In this document: in pieces, positions 1 to 10,000 of the stretch
How the letters are laid out: each line of letters begins with the position of its first letter
Numbering within the stretch: the first letter of the stretch is position 1
Assembly (NCBI GenBank): GCA_019828595.1
Contig: JAHQRK010000002.1
Coordinates: forward strand, 1-64,000
Length of the DNA stretch: 64,000 nt
DNA from: Aphanomyces cochlioides
Lineage: Eukaryota > Oomycota > Saprolegniomycetes > Saprolegniales > Verrucalvaceae
Direction: 5' to 3'
Translations under genes and position numbers: made by a program
The notes under the pieces: generated by a model
Told to the model about the DNA's origin: nothing
Database searches by the model: none
What the model saw: the letters and a program-made list of their open reading frames with translations, nothing else

Positions 1-369
1 CCCCAAACCCCCAAACCCCCAAACCCCCAAACCCCCAAACCCCCAAACCCCCAAACCCCCAAACCCCCAAACCCCCAAACCCCCAAACCCCCAAACCCCC
101 AAACCCCCAAACCCCCAAACCCCCAAACCCCCAAACCCCCAAACCCCCAAACCCCCAAACCCCCAAACCCCCAAACCCCCAAACCCCCAAACCCCCAAAC
201 CCCCAAACCCCCAAACCCCCAAACCCCCAAACCCCCAAACCCCCAAACCCCCAAACCCCCAAACCCCCAAACCCCCAAACCCCCCCAAACCCCCAAACCC
301 CCAAACCCCCAAACCCCCAAACCCCCAAACCCCCAAACCCCCAAACCCCCAAACCCCCAAACCCCCAAA
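1..369. repeat. Terminal telomere-like array, unit CCCCCAAA
   Basis: About 46 head-to-tail copies of the octamer CCCCCAAA fill the start of the window, with one visible length variant (a run of seven C around 280-286). On the complementary strand the unit is TTTGGGGG, so the G-rich strand runs 5'->3' towards the left end, as a real chromosome end requires. The array stops at the junction with the reverse transcriptase reading frame. The unit differs from the plant/oomycete type CCCTAAA; one interstitial stretch near 1440-1470 still contains CCCCTAAACCCC, which could be an intermediate form. It could also be a subtelomeric satellite at a contig end. Confidence 0.85.
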
Positions 370-1401
370 CCATACCTCTTGCAAACACAATCATATCTCA
401 GAGATTCCGACTCCTTTATCGATGTCATTTCGACGTTGGATGCGGATGATGATGATATGCTTGTCACGTACGATGTAACCTCTCTGTATACAAACATCCC
501 TACAGATCGAGCAATACATATCATACAGTACATTGTAAGAGACGATCCATGGTGTGACGCCATTGTAAATGGACTGCAGTTACTTCTCACGTCCAACTAT
601 TTCACATTCGGCGACACAATCTGGCTTCAGATAAACGGTACAGCCATGGGAACACCTGTTGCACCCACGTACGCTTCGCTGTATCTAGCTTATTTTGAGG
701 AAACAGTACTACTTCCCATGTTTACTTCCCAACTGAAGTACTACACTCGATACATTGACGATGGATTCTTCATCGTTCGTAATTTCTCAACCAATCGGTT
801 TCTTGCAAATCACCTCTTTGCACTATTCCGACGAGAATCGAAGCTAAGTTTCACCCATACACTGGATTCAAACACTATCCCCTTCCTGGATTTATGGGTG
901 ATCAAAGACGGATCAAAGTACACACATAGAACCCATCAAAAGGCTCTTAACCTGTATTTATACATCCCTGCAACAAGTGCACATCCTCCTGGTGTACTCA
1001 AAGGACTCCTATACGGACTTGTAAAGAAATATCGCAAACAAAACCCTCGCGATAGTGACTTTAAAGACTTTATTAACAAGCTTTTGACTCGCCTTATGTA
1101 TAGAGGCTACCGAAAGGAACTTCTCTTACGACTGTTTCGTCAGGCACTTGACGCAGTCACGAAACCAAAAGCACATGAGAAAGTCATATACTATAAAGTT
1201 CCGTATGATCCAAACGGGCCTTCTTCTCACGAATTGAAGAGACTATTATACTTTGATTCATATAAAGAAGGTCTACGACAAATCGGGGTAGATCGCATAG
1301 CAATATGCTATCTCAAACCACCAACCTTAAAGTCTAAACTTAGTCCATCTCGACTCAAACTAGACACCACCCCGACACCTGCTAGTCTACTCGACAACTA
1401 G
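370..1401 (+). CDS. Penelope-like element reverse transcriptase, N-terminus missing
   Basis: The frame encodes the catalytic part of a reverse transcriptase of the Penelope group. Visible motifs are VTYDVTSLYTNIP (motif A with its Asp), GTAMGTPVAPTYASLYLAYFE-like motif B, YTRYIDDGFF (motif C, YIDD), and the PLE-typical downstream block with IPFLDL, then LYIPATSAHPPGVLKG. All catalytic aspartates are present. There is no ATG at the 5' side; the frame runs open straight out of the telomere array, so the amino-terminal part was lost before or during capping. After about residue 230 the protein becomes basic and ends SLLDN. No endonuclease domain follows. It is intact as a frame, but without a start it is unlikely to be made as a complete enzyme. 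Confidence 0.88.
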   Translation, partial: PYLLQTQSYLRDSDSFIDVISTLDADDDDMLVTYDVTSLYTNIPTDRAIHIIQYIVRDDPWCDAIVNGLQLLLTSNYFTFGDTIWLQINGTAMGTPVAPTYASLYLAYFEETVLLPMFTSQLKYYTRYIDDGFFIVRNFSTNRFLANHLFALFRRESKLSFTHTLDSNTIPFLDLWVIKDGSKYTHRTHQKALNLYLYIPATSAHPPGVLKGLLYGLVKKYRKQNPRDSDFKDFINKLLTRLMYRGYRKELLLRLFRQALDAVTKPKAHEKVIYYKVPYDPNGPSSHELKRLLYFDSYKEGLRQIGVDRIAICYLKPPTLKSKLSPSRLKLDTTPTPASLLDN

Positions 1402-1417
1402 TACAGGTGTCGGGGTG
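1368..1417 (+). other. Long hairpin spanning the PLE stop codon
   Basis: Arms CACCCCGACACCTG (1368-1381) and CAGGTGTCGGGGTG (1404-1417) are a perfect 14-bp inverted repeat. Directly inside, CTAGT (1382-1386) pairs with ACTAG (1397-1401), leaving a 10-base loop. The UAG stop lies in the inner right arm. A stem this long at the end of the coding region suggests a structured RNA signal in the element, for example for RT recognition. The hairpin is seen directly; the role is inference. Confidence 0.8.
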
Positions 1418-1868
1418 AAACCACCAACACCCGAAACCCCCAACCCCGAAACCCCTAAACCCCAAACTTCCATGGAACTTCCTCCCCAAGGAACTTCCCC
1501 CATGGAAATCCCCCCAGGGGCCCCCGAAATCCCCCCGGGGCCCCCAAATCCCCCTTATCCGGATATCCGGATAAAGCTGGCAAGCTTCTGAACTGACTAA
1601 CTGATCCCCTCAGTCACTTCATGCTTGCACAATCAGCGACATAACTCACACTGAAGAAGGCAAACGAAAGGACCAATGAAATTAGATTACGAGTGCCTAC
1701 AACCAATTAAAACGAGCCCTGGGAGGCTCCGCCTCCCAGACCCTCCGGACGCCCTTCGGGCGTGACGCGCTAAAGCGCGTGGTCGCTTCGCTCCGTAGTT
1801 GTAGCGTTAATTTTTAATTCACCCCTTTGTGACAAAGCTCGCTTCGCTCGCGTGGTCCCGTCGCCTCT
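1402..1868 (+). repeat. PLE 3' tail, copy A
   Basis: After the stop codon come degenerate telomere-like words (CCCAAACC, CCCCTAAACCCC), C-rich blocks, then TTATCCGGATATCCGGATAA, a perfect 20-base palindrome at about 1556-1575. A run of perfect small hairpins follows: a 9-bp stem at 1719-1739, ACGCCC-TTC-GGGCGT at 1749-1763, and ACGCGCT-AA-AGCGCGT at 1765-1780. It ends in CTTACCCCCAAAC, again telomere-like. The part from about 1482 on is homologous to 4803-5212. Confidence 0.85.
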
Positions 1869-2061
1869 CCCTGCTTACCCCCAAACCCCCGAAATCCCCC
1901 TTATCCGGAAATCCGGATAAAGCTGGCAAGCTTCTGAACTGACTAACTGATCCCCTCAGTCACTTCATGCTTGCACAATCAGCGACATAACTCACACTGA
2001 AGAAGGCAAACGAAAGGACCAATGAAATTAGATTACGAGTGCCTACAACCAATTAAAACGA
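1869..2061 (+). repeat. PLE 3' tail, copy B (partial), entered through a telomere-like joint
   Basis: A telomere-like joint (CCCCCAAACCCCCGAAATCCCCC) leads into a second copy of the tail that is nearly identical to copy A from the TTATCCGG palindrome through the words GAAGGCAAACGAAAGGACC and ACAACCAATTAAAACGAG. It stops abruptly at 2061, before the hairpin cluster, where a transposase remnant on the other strand begins. The palindrome here is TTATCCGGAAATCCGGATAA. Confidence 0.85.
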
Positions 2062-2385
2062 GTCTCAACAGGAATTCCAAAGAAAGTCTCCAAGTCAATT
2101 AGCCTATTTGGATAGGCCAGGCGTATCAGAAGAACGTATATCGCAGTATGGCGCTTCACACGAGCGCCATTTGAAAAAACGGATGGACCATGGGAGACGC
2201 AGGCAACGAAGAATGTCGTCGATTTGAGAGGCTGTGAATCGAAAGTGTTTCTTACAAAGCATGGGATTGGATTTGTACCTCTCAAGGTTGAATTCGAGGG
2301 GCTCGTCATCTTCGTCGTTGTCTGAAATAGAGTACAGCCATGCCTTGAACAATGTCGTCATGGGAGAAAAAGGAGTGGAGAGCAA
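2062..2385 (-). pseudogene. PIF/Harbinger-like transposase, N-terminal stub
   Basis: Read on the minus strand in two frames, this resembles the region preceding the catalytic core of Harbinger-type (DDE_Tnp_4) transposases. One frame gives FRFTASQIDDILRCLRLP; a shifted frame gives AIYVLLIRLAYPNRLIDLE followed by FFGIPVE, the family's recurrent 'LLxRLAYPxRxxDLExxFG' pattern. At least one frameshift separates the parts. The sequence is cut off exactly where PLE tail copy B begins, so the DDE domain is missing. Confidence rests on the motif pattern only. Confidence 0.6.
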
Positions 2386-2671
2386 ATGAATGTGTTATTC
2401 AAGAATATTCTCACTCTCGCAAAGAACTGGCTACATGAATATTCGTCTATCACGATGTGTTTGCAGTGAAGAATTTTCTTGAAATCGCAACCTCTCTAAT
2501 ATTAGATGGAGAGAAGAAAATTCATCTCACACACGACTATTTCAAATGTGTCATAAAATAGTCAAAATATCGGAATTTCTTTATAAAAAATATTTATAAA
2601 AATCTCGCTTCTTGCTCAAATAACATATACTACAAAGAAATGACGAATAAAAATTAGGCGTATTTTCATAT

Positions 2672-4236
2672 ATGCAAAGATCAAGTCTTTTGGGGACAGA
2701 CAAGAATCTACCCGGTAGGGTGAAGATTTTGCATCCTTCCGCATTGGAGACTGCGAGCATGAAGGGGGAGCGCGTCGACGACCAGAGCGAGCCTAAGAAG
2801 CGTGCGCGCGCTTCAGGTGATGACACCTACGAACTCGTACTTGGCGGTGATCGCTTTGTCGACGTCGACAAGCTCTTCAAGAGCGCGGTGCTTGCGCCAT
2901 TTTTAACAAGCAATACGAGCGCTCGGTCGCGCGGCTGATTTCCGAGGCCAAACTCGAGGTCGTCTTTGTAATGAAGAAAGACGCGGCTGAACACAAGCTG
3001 TCGCCGAAAGCAACGTATAGTCCCAAGAACGATGTGCGCGTTGTCAAACGAACGGATCATGTGAACGAGCTCATTGCTCACGCACGTGACAGCTCGTTGC
3101 CGTTGGCGCCGGCCGTGATTACAGACGCCGACCTGACGTTCTTTGTCGACGAAGCCGGGACGCAGTACACCGTGGAGATGTGTGGAGCGCGGAACATGGA
3201 ACGTATCTATTTCAAAGCCAAGGACGTCGGCAGTGTCTTTGGAAGCGACAAGTTTCTCGACACGGTTCAGGACAGGCGATGCGGGTACGATGAGGGCAGC
3301 GACTATGTCGGCTTTACGCTGTCAAACTCTGGAAGTTCCAGGGATTCGCACAGTAATGCTTGTACCATCCCGAAGAGTACCACCGATGACAAGAACTCCA
3401 AAAGATCGACCAAGAAAACGTACAATCTCAGTCGTGAGATCTTTTGAAGTTCAAAGGACTCATGTATGTGCTCCACTCGACGCGGGCGTAAGTTGCCAAA
3501 GCGTTTTGTACGTGGGTCTATCGCCACGTCTTCACGATTGCATACGGCACAAAAAGACAGAAGAAAGCAAGGGTCCAACAGCTCTGTCGAGTTTCATGGA
3601 AGCTTAACTCGTGCCCAACGGCATTGCCTGTCTCTACCTTGTCGACACAAACCAGTGCGAGGACGGCAAGCGCGTGATCAAGTTTGGTCGTACTAGGAAC
3701 GTGAAGGACCGGTTCTACAGCTATGCGTCCACCTTTGGCGACGACTGCCGGCTCGATACGCTCGTGCTCGTTCCACTTAATATGCTCAGCGCTGCCGAGA
3801 CGCCATTCAAGCGTATGATGCCGATATGTTTCGCTACCAGTCGGGCAACTCGCAAGAGTTGTTGGTTCTCGATGCAGACGGATACAACGTGATCCGTGAG
3901 TGCATGGAGACTGTTGCTGACACGTACAACGGCAAACTTGCCTTGCATTCGCATATTCTTGACAGCAAAGTCAAGGAAGTCCAAAATCAAATGCACGAGT
4001 TGTGCCTCAAACACGAACGGCAAATTGTGGATCTCGAGTGTATGCTCGAAGTGTCCAACGAGCGAGCGGGAGGCAAAATAGCAATGCTTGAACAACAGCT
4101 GGAAGCATCCCAACTGCAATTGGACCAGCAAGCGGAGATGTCGAGATTGCGTCTTGAAACCCAAGAGCTCAAGTTCAACGCACAACTATTGGAGAAAGAC
4201 CGACGCACAGCAGAACTTCTCGCCCTGGAGGAATAG
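2672..4236 (+). pseudogene. Giant-virus-like BRO/MSV199-type protein with T5orf172 (GIY-YIG-like) region and coiled coil
   Basis: Several collinear frames together look like one decayed gene. The N-terminal part reads as a BRO/MSV199-like domain (DTYELVLGGDRFVDVDKLF, later RIYFKAKDVGSVFGSDKFLD). From 3611 a T5orf172/GIY-YIG-like segment follows (IACLYLVDTNQC, VIKFGRTRNVKDRFYSY). From 3826 to 4236 a Leu/Gln/Glu-rich coiled coil closes the protein. Frames change around 2899-2903 (a run of five T), around 3440-3600 and around 3810, so the gene is broken or the assembly has homopolymer errors. This architecture is known mainly from nucleocytoplasmic large DNA viruses. Capture from such a virus is inference; a mobile element of viral ancestry is the alternative. 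Confidence 0.6.
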
Positions 4237-4798
4237 GGCGGTGTTGTGTCGTCCCCTGAGGACTGCGATCCGCAAGGAGAGCCCAGCTTGCTATGGTGCT
4301 TGCTGAGACTTTTATATGTATTTGATGTTGTCTAAGAAAAGGTATATACGCAAGTCAATTCCACCACTATCCGTGTGCCAAGATCCACCATGAACAAGAC
4401 GCCATGTTCATTGCACTCCGATGGCAGTGAAGTCTCGTACTACAATATGTTTTCGGTTGACAATGTTAGACATCATTGACAGAAATCACAAAGTTGACAC
4501 ATCACTCAATGAGAGAGGTTTTGATCCGCTATTGTAGAGATAGCGCGTTGAAGATTTCAATGTGTTGAATCCTTACATGCATATTCGTCGCGACGAAACA
4601 TGGACAGTCAGAGCGTGTCCAGACGGTGTCGATCGTCCTCCTGCAGAAGATTCCATCGAGTATGATATCCAAAATGAGTGGCTTTGGTTGAGCCGGTGTA
4701 ACCGTAACTTAAGGTTACCGTCGTGCCTCAAGGTGGCAGGTCACGGGTTTCGCAACGTGTGGAGCTAATGCATTGATTGGGACAGCAAAGGAGGGTCC
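4237..4798. other. Gap without recognised gene
   Basis: Only a short frame at 4562-4768 (about 68 codons, no family recognised) is present. I see no repeats or RNA genes. Confidence 0.4.
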
Positions 4799-5222
4799 GT
4801 GAAACTTCCTCCCCAAAGAACTTCCCCCATGGAAATCCCCCCGAGCCCCCCCCCCCCGAAATCCTCCCGGAGATCCCCATTTCCCCCCATTATCCGGGTT
4901 TTCCGGATAATATACCTGGCAAGCCTCTCATCTGACTAATTCCCTGAGTCAATTCATGTTTGCACAATCAGCGACGCAACTCACACTGACGAAGGCAAAC
5001 GAAAGGACCAATGAAATTAGATATCGTGTAACATCAACCAATGAAATACGAGACTTGAGAGGCTCCGCCTCCCAGACCTTCCGGACGCCCTTCGGGCGTG
5101 ACGCGCTAAAGCGCATGGTCCCTTCGCTCCGTAGTTGTAGATTAATTTTTATTTCACCTCTTTGTGACAAAGCTCGCTTCGCTCGCGTGGTGCCGTCGCC
5201 TCTCTGCTTACCCCAAACCCCT
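4799..5222 (+). repeat. PLE 3' tail, copy C
   Basis: This repeats copy A from AACTTCCTCCCCAA onward, about 80-90% by eye, with the same order: C-rich blocks, an ATTATCCGG...CCGGATAAT inverted repeat, GAAGGCAAACGAAAGGACC, the GGCTCCGCC hairpin, ACGCCCTTCGGGCGT (5085-5099) and the GCGCTAAAGCGC hairpin. It ends CTTACCCCAAACCCC, the same 3' boundary as copy A followed by telomere-like sequence. It has no RT frame, so it is a strongly 5'-truncated copy in the same orientation. Confidence 0.85.
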
Positions 5223-5556
5223 TGAAAAAGAGTAAAAATGCTAGAATCAAATTGCAAACACATAGTTTTGATTATCTCATCAACCAGAGCTCTTCCGAAC
5301 ATGATCAGGGTGGCGGGTATCTAGTTGAGGTCGGTAGATTTTACATATAAAATAATGAAACCTAATTCCATCTAGAAGGCAAACGCACATTGTTCTCAAA
5401 CCCCGGTCGGGAATTCCGGATGTTGTCATCCGGATATATAGAGAATAAATTCACGAATTTTCACGACCGTCGACGTTGATCGGCCAAGACGAAGGGGAAA
5501 TAATAATATATTTATTAGATTTGCTTAGGAATAGCAACCACTAATCCCTTAAAATG
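5223..5556. other. Gap without recognised gene
   Basis: AT-rich sequence with a small inverted repeat around CCGGATGTTGTCATCCGG near 5418-5435. No coding potential recognised. Confidence 0.4.
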
Positions 5557-5770
5557 CATCGTACCTGTTGCGATGGTAGGAAAGTACCAGCTGAACCAAA
5601 TAAACATGTCTAAATAGGACTGCAAAACGTCGCTGCGTACAACACACATGGCCTTGAGGTATTTCTTGATTCAGACTTCCCAAACCTCTTCGATTGACCG
5701 AGTGTGAGCGCCGTTCACTGGGTTCACAAAATTGCTTGAATGGTTAGACTGCAGGCGAGGCAGATAATCC
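5557..5770 (-). pseudogene. Merlin/ISXO2-like transposase, C-terminal stub
   Basis: The minus strand reads [20 protein letters not shown], then VW, one in-frame stop, then a basic stretch and DVLQSYLDMFIWF. This matches the C-terminal DDE portion of ISXO2-like/Merlin transposases, whose hallmark is 'NHSxNFVxPxxGAHTxxIExxW'. The final acidic residue region is there, but the stop codon and missing N-terminal half make it a dead fragment. It is too short to appear as a long open frame. Confidence 0.65.
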
Positions 5771-6887
5771 GTAGGCACAACGAGTACAAAGCTCAACGGA
5801 ATCTCTCAACGACGTCACATAGTCAGTAAATACCATACAAGAACAGTCTATTGACTCTAGGCTTGACAGATAACAACTAGACATCAACCTAATGACTGAC
5901 AATTCATTCAGGAACGAATATAACTTACACTTTTATTTACACTAACTCAGGATTTGCTTTTATGATCCTAACTGCCTAAACCGTTAACTGTCTTCTCTCC
6001 ATTATCGGCATTTTGGTTCTCTATCATGAACAACAAATCTCCAGCGATTCATGTTGTGTTTTTGTTGCCTAAAAGAGAAATCCTGAGACCATCGTCCAGC
6101 AAAAAAGAGAGATTAATAAGCGGGTATACCAACGAAGAGTACGCCAAAAGGCTATGGTTTGTATCAGCATCCTAATTGTGTTTTGTACGTCAACGATTGA
6201 GGGTGCAGGTGGAGGTGTATTTACCTCTATCTCACGCAAAAAGTCTAAGTATGTCACTGTATGTGATGGTGCACGAGTGCAGAAAAAGGATCTGCGTGAA
6301 TACCGCACCTACCGAATCCAACTCATCGATGACTTATTCATGGGTGGTATTGAAGATCCTATTGAGAATCTCGGATTGGGCTCATTGATCAATCGTGCAA
6401 ACAACCCCCCCAGATAAACTGCACTTTGGATAAGATATTTCACACTGCAAGAAATGTACCATTTTGCGCTCTAATTAATGCAAAGCCATTCCAGTAGGCA
6501 TGGAATTGCTAACTTATTACGGGTCAAGATGTCGCATCAAGAAACTTAAATCACCAGCTCCTAAATAAAAAATAATGCATTTACTTCATTATGCTTATAC
6601 TTTATCAGGAGGCAGGACACATAGACAATAAGAACAAAAGATAGTCAATAGACACCGTAGAATGATCCGAGACACAGAAGGGAGACGACATACATACGAG
6701 ATAGACTGCAGGCATAGTGGATAATCCATAGGAATAACAACTAGCAAACAACAGATTCGATCTACAACAACATCTCGATTTTAAACTTAACAGTTGACAG
6801 TCCACACAAAACACTAATATACTCAACTTCAATCGGCCAAGTATATGCTAGTAACAAATATACCAATCACACACACGTAGGAGCTCA
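5771..6887. other. Gap with one unassigned short frame
   Basis: A frame at about 6154-6417 (plus; about 87 codons, with a hydrophobic start and KKSKYVTVCDGARVQKKDL) has no family I recognise. The rest is AT-rich and probably Copia-derived 5' sequence, since the LTR-like segment follows immediately. Confidence 0.35.
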
Positions 6888-7027
6888 GTTCAGAGGAAGC
6901 AAATTGAGTAGTGAGCATTCAACTTCGAATCATAGCTGATGCACGCCGTGACGCACAACCAACCACCAACATATGATAATATAACAAATGTTACACTAAA
7001 TATGACTGATTGATGATCTTGTTACAA
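6888..7027 (+). repeat. Copia-associated LTR-like segment (inverted partner at 12.7 kb)
   Basis: The stretch around CAACCAACCACCAACATATG and AACAAATGTTACACTAAATATG is repeated in reverse complement at 12733-12885, about 80% alike by eye. It directly precedes the Copia coding region, so it is likely the end of the 5' LTR. The matching copy is inverted, not direct, so it cannot be this element's own 3' LTR in its original arrangement. Confidence 0.5.
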
Positions 7028-7047
7028 TTTAGAGGGACTTACTCTAG

Positions 7048-10000
7048 AGATGACAGGAAACTATCTTAGGGAACCAAAAATTTACCAGAAACACGTATCA
7101 AATACGACGACTGGTTGACATGTGTGCCTCCCGTAGAATCTACTGGTAATGAGGTTCATGATCAGTGGCATGCATACAATAGAAAGAGAACGGAGCAAAA
7201 GGTTCGATTTTATCTCTTAGCTCTTCTTCCTTAGTCTTTCGTTCAACAATTACGAGATACGACTGACTCAAAGACTCCTGTCCATGAGGTGTGGGCTGAG
7301 GAGAATCGGTGATACCGAATTTCTAACGTATCTGCTGTGACTAATTACAATGGACAATTACTCAAAATAGCTCAAAAACCATTTGACAATATTCAGTCAT
7401 GGTTTGTTGAGATGAAGTCCCTAAAGAATTTGATCAATGCACAGTCCCAACAGCACTTTGGACGAGATAGTGTAACTGATGATATGCTTATTTGCTTACA
7501 CTACTGCAACTCCTAGAATGGAGATATTGGCAGCCTCCATGAAGTCTCTCTCAGTTAAGGATCAGTTAATAGCGTCTCAATTTCCGCATTTGCTAACACT
7601 ACGCTCAATGACTAGAAGTGAATGGGCTCTCGATGGTGGATGCGAGCATCACATGACAGGAGAGGTACAATATCTAGTTAAATCTAATGTACACTCTGGT
7701 TTTGTGTTCAAATATGGTGATGGGAAAGGTCTTCAGTGCACACATCTAGGCGTAGCTAAGCTTTGGTTTGAGTCTCCTGAAGGAGTTCGACCATTCACAT
7801 TCAAAAATGCAGCATATGTGCCAGGAGCTAAAGCTAATATACTGAGTGAAAATCAATTGAAAAGATGTGGATATTACATAGCTGATAGCTCTTGTGGCAC
7901 TACATTTGATTGCTAGCTGTAGTAATGGAGCTTGTTACGTTAAGAGGCATTCTATCAATGAACGTCACACGATATACCATGCAGTTAAACATGGTCCATC
8001 TCGTCAGATTGTGACATCTAATGTGGATCGAGCGCACGCGGTGTTTCGTGAGTGGCATGGTAGACTAGGCAATGTGAACAGAGAGACTCTGGTTCGCATG
8101 TTGACTTCTAGAAAGATGAATGGTCTACATTATGTACATTTCGATAGTTTAATGGATTTAAATGTGTTTTGTAAGATGTGTGTCCTTGCAAAGCACAAGC
8201 GAATGTCCTACAAACGCCTTGTTGGATCAAGACATTCTGATCCTTTGGCATCGCTCCACATGGATACATGTGGGCCTCTCAAACGAGCTGGATTGTATGG
8301 TACAATGAGCAATATACGCTATTACTGTTCAGTAATTGACGATGCATCATCATTTCGATGGGCATAGTTGCATAATACTAAAGATATAATTCCAAATACC
8401 ATAAAGGAATTTGTTAAATCTGTTCAAAGGCAAACAGAAATGGTCATTCGTCGTGTTAGAACCAATGGAGGCTCTGAATTTAACAATAAAACTCTTCTTA
8501 AATTCTACAAAGAGCTAGGAATAAAATATGAAAAGTCTTGTCGATATTCACCAGTGGAGAACGGGTCGGCAGAGAGAGACCACCAGTCAAAGTTTGCAAA
8601 GGAAAGATGCATGTTACTAGATGCTAATATGAACGTTAAATGGTTGCCCGAGGCATTGATGTGCGCTACGTACATTCAAAACCTCACATCTTCAAAGCGA
8701 CTGAACTACAAGACACTGTATGAAATTGTTCATGGTGTCCTTCCTGATTCAAGTCGCATTCATATGTGGGGATGTGTTTGTTACGCACACATACCGCAAG
8801 AGCTTCGATCAGACAAGAAGCTCTCATCTAGGTCTATTAAGTGTCGATTCCTAGGCATAGCAGAAGACTACAAAGGATACCCTCTATTAGATATTCATAA
8901 CAAGTTTCTAATTGCACGTGATGTTACGTTTGATCGAGGGTTCCTAGGAGATACAGTAACGAAAGTCTTCCACTTTCAGGAACCTCGTCTAACTAGACGT
9001 GAAACCCATGCTATTGACTCGCTGCCTGGTCCAGCGGCAATGGGTTCAAATGTTGGTGATTGTGAGATTCGTGCTGCTGGTTGTGAGAGCTATGCCGCTG
9101 ATTGTGAGAGCACTCACAACAATGACACTGACATTGGACACACGTCTCAAAGTACTCCTGTAGACGTACATGATGAGAATCATTCAGACGTAGATGATCT
9201 TACTTCACATTCTAGATCTGATCGTAAAAGGATAAAACATGGTGACATTCATAACGTGCAGTGAAAGAAACCTCGAGTTACTCGAGTTAGTGGGAGAACT
9301 TCAATGAGGGTGAGTCAAACTGACTCTCCAACCTCAACCCTTGACTCTCCAACCCAAACACTTGAATCTCACACGACATCGCAACGACACAATTGTCGTC
9401 TCCCTAGTCGTTTTAACGACTGTGTATGTGATAATGCGACCACTCGATCAGGCCATCCGAGAACCGAGTCACTAGAATTGAATGAAGTATTATATCTATT
9501 GCATGCTGGATTGCGTTCAATTGAACAATCCAATCAGTACTCTGTTAATGTCGGAGATGTGCAGTCCATTCCATCTGCACATTCAAAAATACCAGTACCC
9601 CGATCTTTGCATGAGGCTCTATCGGGACCTCATCGAGCTCAATGGCGTCAAGCCATTGATGACTAATTGATAATAAAACCTGGATTTTAACTAACTTCCT
9701 CCTGGCAGGAAGGCTATACCATGCCATTGGGTATTCACAGTTAAATACCACTCCAATGGGACAATCGACCGCTTTAAAGCTCGACTTGTAGCCCAATGAT
9801 GCCATCAGGAGTTTGGTGTAGACTGTGATGAAGTATATGCACCTGTTGCTCTCTTTGAGTCACTCAGACTTGTCCTAGCACTTGGTGTAGTTCAGAATTG
9901 TATTATAAAGCAAATGGGTGTACATACTGCCTTTCTAAATGGCTCTATTCCTGATAGCACGAAATCGTTATACAAGGTGCTTGGATTTGACTTGCACAAA

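Larger units (their letters stand above)
370..1868 (+). mobile_element. Telomere-abutting Penelope-like element, 5'-truncated
   Basis: The element consists of a 5'-truncated reverse transcriptase frame (to 1401), a hairpin over the stop codon and a roughly 470-base 3' tail rich in short hairpins, ending in CTTACCCCCAAACCCCC near 1868. The 5' side faces the chromosome terminus and the 3' side faces the interior. This is the polarity expected if the RNA was reverse transcribed from a chromosome-end 3'-OH. No GIY-YIG endonuclease domain follows the RT, which matches the known endonuclease-deficient, telomere-associated PLE class (Athena/Coprina type). Tails of the same kind recur at 1892-2061 and 4803-5212. 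Confidence 0.75.

Noticed and set aside
1..369. The telomere array as coding sequence
   Set aside because: The 8-base unit gives no stop in any frame on either strand, so the RT frame appears to continue through it; this is a by-product of the repeat, not a gene.
1627..1675. Possible hammerhead ribozyme core (CTGAAGA / GAAA; CTGACGA in copy C)
   Set aside because: PLEs can carry hammerheads, but the segment between the two core words (AGGCAAAC) cannot form helix II, and no helices I and III were found around it.
5745..5790. Direct repeat GACTGCAGGC...GATAATCC shared with 6703-6745 as an LTR pair
   Set aside because: Only about 40 bases are alike and the first copy overlaps the Merlin transposase remnant, so it is probably chance or a very short duplication.
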